61,000 nt of DNA from Mesostigma viride (Eukaryota; Streptophyta; Mesostigmatophyceae; Mesostigmatales; Mesostigmataceae): the NCBI GenBank assembly GCA_009746045.1, contig RPFO01000034.1:671461-732460 (forward strand), written 5' to 3'. Below, in pieces: positions 54,265 through 61,000 of this stretch. The notes beneath the pieces are model-generated. The model was given only the letters and a program-made list of their open reading frames with translations. It was not told the origin of the DNA and did not search any database. Position 1 is the first letter of the stretch. Each line of letters starts with the position of its first letter. The position numbers and the translations under genes are program-made.

Positions 54265-54372
54265 TGGGCCCAGGTCATAGAGGACAACGAGCCCCCTCCC
54301 GTGGGGAAGCGCCCGCGTTTGCAAACACGTGGGAAGCACGCTAGACAGGACCCCTAGGGTAGAGAGCTTAGA
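54265..54372 (+). mobile_element. LINE 3' fragment, plus orientation
   Basis: Codes the end of LINE ORF2 (WAQVIEDNEPPPVGKRPR) in the plus direction, diverged from the minus-strand copies at 19.4 and 54.6 kb. It is followed by a very short UTR and a TAAT tail. It meets the tail of the next fragment head-on. Confidence 0.8.
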
Positions 54373-55698
54373 CTAATTAATTAATTAATTAATTAATTAA
54401 ACTCGTGCTCCCGTTGGGGAGTCACGGAGCATTTACCCCGATGGATGGATGGATGGATGGGTGCAAACATTCCTACCGGTCTAATCTACATTGGCTACAT
54501 ACTACATCTATCTAACAGCATTCTAACTATACAACATCTATCTAGGCAGCCGCCCGCTGCCCTAGGGGGAGCTATCTGGCGTGCCTCCCGCGGGATTGCA
54601 CACGCGGGCGCTTCCCCACTGGGGGGGGCTCGTTGTACTCTATGACCTGGGCCCCCTTGGCCTTGTCCATCATCTTCTTCCAAATCACGGAGAGGCCTAG
54701 GCCCCCCATGTCCTCCACTAGCTGTTCCTTGAAGGTGCGGGCCTTGCGGCGTCTAACATCACTGGGCCCAGCCCACGTCAGGAGGTGCCGGCCAGGCGGG
54801 GCTGGTCGCAATCCTGCGGGGGGGCCACGTGAGGTGTCTACCTGGTTGGTGCGAGCTAGGTGCCCTATACTAGCTGCAGGCGGCGTTGCTTAATGGTGCT
54901 GGTGATATAGGGCATGCCCTGGTACAGGTCCTCATTGCGGACATGAGCAGCATATCCTACTCTGAAAATGGAACGAAGCATGCTGGTGACCGCGCCGTCC
55001 AGCTTGCGGGCCAGGTCGGCGGTGAGGGTCCACGTCTCGGCTCCATACGTGAGAACAGGAAGGACGAGGACCGTGAACAGGTCCTGTTTCTCGATCTTGC
55101 CCAGGGGCTTGCGCCACAGGGCCCGGTACTGGCGTAAAGCGTGCCAGGCGAGGGAGATGCGATGGTCCACATCAACCTCGCAGCTGGGGAGCAGGCTGCC
55201 CAGCAGCTTAACGCGGTCCCGATACAGGACTCGAGAGCCGTCTAGGAGATAGAGGGGCGGCGGTGAGTTGGTGAGCCCAATCGCCAGGGCCTCTGTCTTC
55301 TTGCTGACCTCAAGCCCCACTGCACGGGCCTCGATAGCCAGGCAGTCAAGCCATGTCTGCACGTGCTCAGTGTCCTCGAAGAGGGTGGTGTCGTCTGCGT
55401 AGATGATGTCTGCTAGCCGAATCTCCGTGTCCGCACCGCCATGCCAGAATTTGTTAGCAACCTGCACTCCTGGTTCCCTGCCCACGATGCGCGCAAATGG
55501 CTTGCGCGCCTGAATCATTACGTATTCGACAACAATAATGAACAGGTAGGGCGACAGCACGCAGCCCTGCCACACACCCTTCTGTAAAGGGCATGGGGGC
55601 GTGGTCCCGTAAGAGGTGCGCACCGAAGTGGTGGACCCTTCATACAGGTTGCGGATGACAGCAATCAGGGGGCGGGGGATCCGGAACAACTCGAGGAT
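54373..55698 (-). mobile_element. 5'-truncated LINE copy, minus orientation
   Basis: Closely similar to 19,211-20,536, starting in the TTAA tail and hairpin and ending abruptly at GAACAACTCGAGGAT, inside the reverse transcriptase. The coding part (55,710-54,865) reads through YADD to TIKQRRLQLV without the break seen at 19,730 in the first copy, and another frame continues to GKRPRVQSRGRHAR. No target duplication is obvious because the 3' side merges with the adjacent fragment's tail. Confidence 0.9.
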
Positions 55699-55710
55699 CC
55701 CCAATCCCAT
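54865..55710 (-). pseudogene. Partial LINE reverse transcriptase
   Basis: Carries the catalytic half of the domain: LQKGVWQGCVLSPYLF, then IIYADDTTLF, then the thumb region and QRRLQLV. The N-terminal fingers, endonuclease and ORF1 are missing through 5' truncation. A frame change near 54,868 separates the C-terminal tail. Confidence 0.85.
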
Positions 55711-56935
55711 TTACATTTGGTGGATCCCACTCATTTTGGTGGTAAATAACAAAATTCTCAAAATTGCTCATTTAGCTTCCAGAACCATGTACAAACATCA
55801 TCCAAGGCCTGAGAACCAAGATTCATGGGAAAATGGTGCTTGTTTGCACCAAATAACACGCATTTTGGTATACAGGTACAATGTCACAACTTTCCTTGGA
55901 CTCATAGCTAAGAGCTATATAATACATGATGCCAGAATAATGGCCAGTTTGAGGTCATTTGGCACCAAGGTTCCTAATCAGATATCTTATGATGCCATGT
56001 GGTCAAAAAAATTCTGGGAGTCGGCAGCATGGTAAGATGGTGACATTTGTTAGCATAAAATACCGTATTTCAGCTGGCACTTTCTGGCATGTCTGCATAT
56101 ATAATGACACCAAATGAACTCAGTTGGGCCTGGAACATTGCACATGTTTTAAGCACATCCCAAATAGCATGCCCACAAAGTTTCAGGCTGGTTGGATGCC
56201 AAACTGGTGACAAATGCTATCATAAATACCCCCAAAATGCAGTTTTTCATGGTTTTCCAAGGGTTTCATCACACATATGCATATATAATGACACCAAATG
56301 AACTCAGTTGGGCCTGGAACATTGCACATGTTTTAAGCACATCCCAAATAGCATGCCCACAAAGTTTCAGGCTGGTTGGATGACAAGCTGGTGACAAATG
56401 CTAGCATAAATACCCCAAAAATGCATTTTTTTTTCATGGTTTTCCAAGGGTTTCATCACACATACACGTATACAATGACACCAAATGAACTCAGTTGGAG
56501 CTGAAACTTTGTATATCTTTTAAACACATCCCAAATAGCATGCCCACAAAGTTTCATGCTGGTTGGATGACAAGCTGGTGACAAATGCTAGCAAAAATAC
56601 CCCCAAAATGCAGTTTTTCATGGTTTTCCAAGGGTTCCAACACATGGGGGCATATATCAATGACCTCACTCAAGCCTAGAACTTTGCACAGCTCATAAAA
56701 CATCCGTGTTAACTGCCCACAAGAAAATCAGACTGTTTGCATGACAAATAGGTGACAGATGCTTGCAAACATAGCACAAAAAATGCAGTCATTAGTAATT
56801 GTTTTTCAAGGGTTTCATCACATAGTTGCATTGTCAATCATTCCAGTTTGGGATAAATAGTCAGGTTCCAAACAACACATCTAGATTATATACTATGTGA
56901 CATTGCAGGAAGGCAAACTTAGGGGCACACGCCCA
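55699..56935. repeat. Divergent ~185-bp tandem repeat
   Basis: The phrase GACACCAAATGAACTCAGTT starts at 56,106, 56,290 and 56,477, with a degraded copy near 56,662 and hints near 56,815 and upstream of 56,085. Each unit also holds CCCACAAAGTTTCA.GCTGGTTGG and CATGGTTTTCCAAGGGTT. Divergence rises outward from the central copies, as in an ageing satellite. No coding function. Confidence 0.85.
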
Positions 56936-57013
56936 TGATACAACGTCAACATGTGCATGATTACACACATGTAACTAAGCTAATCGTCATAATAAAAAGC
57001 ACACCTTCCCAAC

Positions 57014-57221
57014 CCACCCACCCACCCACCCACCCACCCACCCACCCACCCACCCACCCACCCACCCACCCACCCACCCACCCACCCACCCACCCACCCA
57101 CCCACCCACCCACCCACCCACCCACCCACCCACCCACCCACCCACCCACCCACCCACCCACCCACCCACCCACCCACCCACCCACCCACCCACCCACCCA
57201 CCCACCCACCCACCCACCCAT
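57014..57221. repeat. (CCCA)n tetranucleotide array
   Basis: About 51 uninterrupted CCCA units. PTHP- and VGGW-type frames are repeat translations. Confidence 0.97.
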
Positions 57222-57424
57222 GCACACGCTGGTCAAGAAACATGGCTGGAAATCCATAAGCCACATCAGCCAACCAAATTAGACTATAATGATGCCACAA
57301 CACCTATGAAAATAAGACAATGAGGGCTTAGACATGGCTGGAATGCCCCTCGTGGTAGCACACACTGGTCAAGGCCCATGGCACGGGCCAGCTATCATTC
57401 ACCCAATGAGCATCATCCTTATCA

Positions 57425-59277
57425 TCATGCGCGTTGCCTTGGCCTCCTCATTGTCCTCATCCCCGTTGCAACGGCCTCTTCCACCTTGTCCTCATGTTCA
57501 CCCGCTACTCCCGGCCCCGTGTCCTTGATCAGTGGGTGGTGATGGTGCTGCACCTGTGGCGCTTGCTCTGCTTTTCCTGCAATTCCTCCTCCTCCTCCTG
57601 CTGCTGCTGCAGCTTCCGGCCACGCCTCCTTCCCTGGGTGGTGCTGCGGCCGCGGCGCTTGTTTTGCTTCTTGTGCACCTCCTCCTCCTCCTCCTCCTCC
57701 TCCTCCTCCTCCTCCTCCTCCTCCTCCTCCTCCTCCTCCTCCTCCTCCTCCTCCTCCTCTCCTCTCCTCCTCCTCCTCCTCCTCCTCCTCCTCCTCCTCC
57801 TCCTCCTCCTCCTCCTCCTCCTCCTCCTCCTCCTCTCCTCCTCCTCCTCCTCCTCCTCCTCCTCCTCCACCTCCTCCTCCTCCTTCTCCTCCTCCTCCTC
57901 CTCCTCCTCCTCCTCCTCCTCCTCCTCCTCCTCCTCCTCCTCCTCCTCCTCCTCCTCCTCCTCCTCCTCCTCCTCCTCCTCCTCCTCCTCCTCCTCCTCC
58001 TCCTCCTCCTCCTCCTCCTCCTCCTCCTCCTCCTCCTCCAGCTGCTGTTGCTGCTTCTGGCCACGCCTCCTTCCCTGGGTGGTGCTGCGGCCGCGGCGCT
58101 TGCTTTGCTTCTTCTGCACCTCCTCCTCCTCCTCCTCCTCCTCCCTCCTCCTCTCTCCTCCTCCTCCTCCTCCTCCTCCTCCTCCTCCTCCTCCTCCTCC
58201 TCCTCCTCCTCCTCCTCCTCCTCCTCCTCCTCCTCCTCCTCCTCCTCCTCCTCCTCCTCCTCCTCCTCCATGTTGTCTGCATCCTCATCGGCCACGTCGG
58301 CCGTGCCATCATCCACATAGTCCTCGTCGTCACTGCTGTTGTGCACATCCACATGCAGTGGCATTGTGATGGCAACTGCAAAGGCCGTGTTGCCCTCTTC
58401 TCGCATGACTTTGGGGCTGAGGGCCTGCCCCGTCTGCTCACTGTACCGTGACAAGACCTCATTGCGCATGAACGCGGCAGGGCCATGCAGGCAGGCGCAG
58501 ACAAATTCCAAGACCTTGTCAAAGGCAGTGTACTCCTCAAACCTGCCGTCTGACCACACAACGGTAACATTGCCAGCTATGGCCACCACCCAACCATGAA
58601 ACCTATCCTTCATCCTGGAGCGGCCATCTGCAAACAGGGCGCACACGCGCATGCCGTGCAATTCCTCCTGCCCCTTCTCCTGGAAGTAGGCGGCGCATGC
58701 AGCCTGTGCCGACTTCACCGCAGCGCCCGACGTCTTGTAGCCCTCCCAGTCAATGCCCGGATGGTCGCGCATGGCATCTTGGGTCGTGCGTGTCAGCTTG
58801 CTGCCTTGGGCTGACAGCTTGGGCGTGAAGACTGCAGCGTTGCCGTTCACGGACCAGTGTTGGATAGCAATGTCCTCCACCGGGACGACCCAGCCGACCC
58901 CGGTTGACCTACCATTGACGGTTGCCAGCCCCCCTGCAAGGGAAACCTTGTCAAACCGGCTGCCCCAACTGGTGGCATAGTAAGGGGCCACACAGATAGT
59001 TGCATCGGAATCCAACCCATGGATGTCCACCACCTTGGCGAGCATATGTCCCATCCACTGCATGCCGTGCCCGGAAACTGGTGTCGGCCCCCTCACCACA
59101 ACCAAGTCACCCATGGTCAAGAGATTGGCCTTGACGGTGAAGATGGTTGACCCGCCACGCACCGCGCTTGACACACCCTCCCCCCCTTGCATGCTGGCAC
59201 CCTCCCGAGCCCTGCGCCTCATGTCTGCTCGAATCTCGGGGCCTCCCCCCGTCCTTACCGTCACAGACACTATATCA
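57425..59277 (-). CDS. Tentative gene: possible BAH/Tudor-like protein with Glu tract
   Basis: A coherent minus frame from about 59,277 to 58,268. MGDLVVVRGPTPVSG, MLAKVVDIHG, ICVAPYYATSWGSRFDKVSL and VVPVEDIAIQHW are reminiscent of a BAH-type fold. Later MRVCALFADGR, HGWVVAIAGNVTVVWSDGR resembles a Tudor-like barrel. It then enters a Glu tract (GAG repeats, 58,268-57,678). Two copies of QSKRRGRSTTQGRRRG-like basic sequence and a third diverged one follow. Irregular units (CTCCC, CTCTCTCC near 58,144-58,160) shift the frame within the tract, so the true C-terminus is uncertain. The start is unclear: a GTAAGG near 59,262 may be a splice site and the upstream WLAG frame is repeat translation. 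I infer a nuclear, chromatin-related or transposon protein; weakly supported. Confidence 0.45.
57678..58268 (-). repeat. (GAG)n trinucleotide arrays
   Basis: Long CTC runs (GAG on minus) at 57,678-58,039 and 58,119-58,268, separated by a unique basic-coding segment. They are interrupted by two-base and four-base irregular units that change frame. Glu, Arg and Gly homopolymers in the three frames explain the very long apparent proteins. Confidence 0.95.
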
Positions 59278-59299
59278 GCCGCCGAACATACCAGCCACT

Positions 59300-59872
<573 letters not shown>

Positions 59873-61000
59873 GCACAGTGTACAGCCATACGCAATACGC
59901 AGCCATACGGGGCCCTTGTGTATGGTGTATAATACGCCATACGGGGTATAATACGCAAACCATACGGGGACTCTTGAAAATGCTGTTTTTTGCATGGTTC
60001 AGGGGGTTCTCAGTCAACATTCTGACCAATCAGGCATGTTTTTTTTGTGTTCTTGCAACACCACTTGCCTTTATTTAACACATCATCACATAATATTGCC
60101 GTTGCCGTTGCTGCATGCCTACAAATACAAGCATTGTACATCTGTTGTTGTTAATAATGTCTGTAAATAGCACAAAATAACAAAGTTGTATGCACAATCA
60201 GTGCACACCTGAAAAGGATAATAACACAAGTAGATATGCATGCACATTGACACTTGCAGTGGTATAGAGATCGCTGCCACCATTACTGTATGTTGAAGTT
60301 AAAAAACCATGCCATCACTGCATGGAATGGCTATACTAGGACTGAAATACTGCACATGGTCAGTCGGCCAACTTGCCAAAAGTAATAAGACATTGTGCCA
60401 GAAACAGACATCTTGCCTACTCGTGGTAGGCCACCATGCAATATTGATCTACATGAAGCAAGAATCCATACGGGCTGCCAACAATGTGGCTAGCGTGCAG
60501 GATAGCATGCATGCCAGCAACCCGACCCAGCTTCCCTAAACCATTAACACATATGGTACGGTGGCTGGCTAGCAGCAGCCTGCATGGCTAAATAAGGCAT
60601 TTATGTGCATCGCGAGTCACACCAAATACCCCGCAGCCTGCGACGTAATGCCTCCGGCGGTCTCTTGCACTCGCTCACTCTTGCCTCCTTCGCATACGTA
60701 GCGCCCATGATATGGCGGGTGCTAGCCTTGCTCGGGTGGTAGAACCCGAGAATTTTGCATCCAAAAGTGTGCACGTCACTGAGCTAGTAGTTACCTGTCG
60801 GCTGCCCTTTCTTGTTGAGAGTCTGTTTTCACGATGTGTGTCCAGACAGTCTCGAATACGGCCTGCATCTCGTCGGCCCCATTATCATCGTGTTCCATAG
60901 ACCCACACCATCACCGTCGCTAGCCATGGTGCCTGGATTTCAATTGTGCTACGATTAAATGTTAGGTGCCAGATGCGCGCCCTTGTTGGCAGACAACATA
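59873..61000. other. Right edge, no recognised gene
   Basis: Non-coding by eye. CCATACGGGG recurs three times at 59,912-59,972, along with a GTATGG...CCATAC inverted pair. The rest is AT-leaning without motifs I can name. Confidence 0.4.

Overview
This window looks like nuclear DNA of a eukaryotic alga, most likely a chlorophyte, though I cannot name the species. The reasons are an intron-containing gene with GT/AG junctions, many retroelement classes, a plant-type Root-cap-like domain, CACTA-type transposons and huge simple-sequence arrays. I see no operon, ribosome binding site, CRISPR array or RNA gene. Gene density is very low. One multi-exon host gene is convincing (30,353-38,971, minus strand) and a second is tentative (57.4-59.3 kb, minus).

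Layout. 0.48-0.95 kb: a TGTGGGG heptamer array. 4.80-7.11 kb: ten near-identical 231-bp satellite units, which abut a truncated LTR retrotransposon on the minus strand (gag 7,212-8,810, long leader, primer-binding-like site, 666-bp LTR at 10,074-10,739). 10.74-12.66 kb: a 'half-LINE' with an L1-type ORF1 and 3' tail but no reverse transcriptase. 12.66-13.73 kb: a broken tyrosine-recombinase element. 13,732-18,136: CACTA-like element 1. 18.43-19.08 kb: a relic of the recombinase element, split by a second half-LINE copy with a perfect 12-bp target duplication. 19,211-29,479: a complete LINE on the minus strand with an 11-bp target duplication. Its ORF1 is split by CACTA-like element 2 (23,069-28,043). 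30.35-38.97 kb: a secreted-protein gene with about three dozen hemolysin-type calcium-binding repeats joined to a plant Root-cap-like C-terminus. 39.2-40.9 kb: a long inverted repeat. 41.5-43.4 kb: CCAT arrays and an ATTTAAAT-palindrome cluster. 44,469-52,201: a Ty1/copia-like retrotransposon with almost identical 520-bp LTRs. 54.25-55.70 kb: two LINE fragments tail to tail. 55.9-56.9 kb: a divergent ~185-bp repeat. 57.0-59.9 kb: CCCA, GAG and CCAG arrays around the second possible gene.

The most interesting points are these. (1) The two CACTA-like elements share terminal repeats (CACTAGGAA[C/G]TCGG) and a diverged homologous gene resembling the accessory DUF4216 domain of plant CACTA transposases, yet have different subterminal binding-site arrays. 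(2) The RTX/Root-cap chimera is supported by phase-compatible splice junctions at all five introns. (3) There is a LINE family with ORF1 only. (4) In the copia-like element a protease-like domain lies between integrase and reverse transcriptase, and the LTRs run AG...CT rather than TG...CA. Nearly every long ORF has single-base frame breaks, several at homopolymers, so residual assembly indels must be weighed before calling genes dead. Functional names rest on motif recognition by eye; no database search was run.
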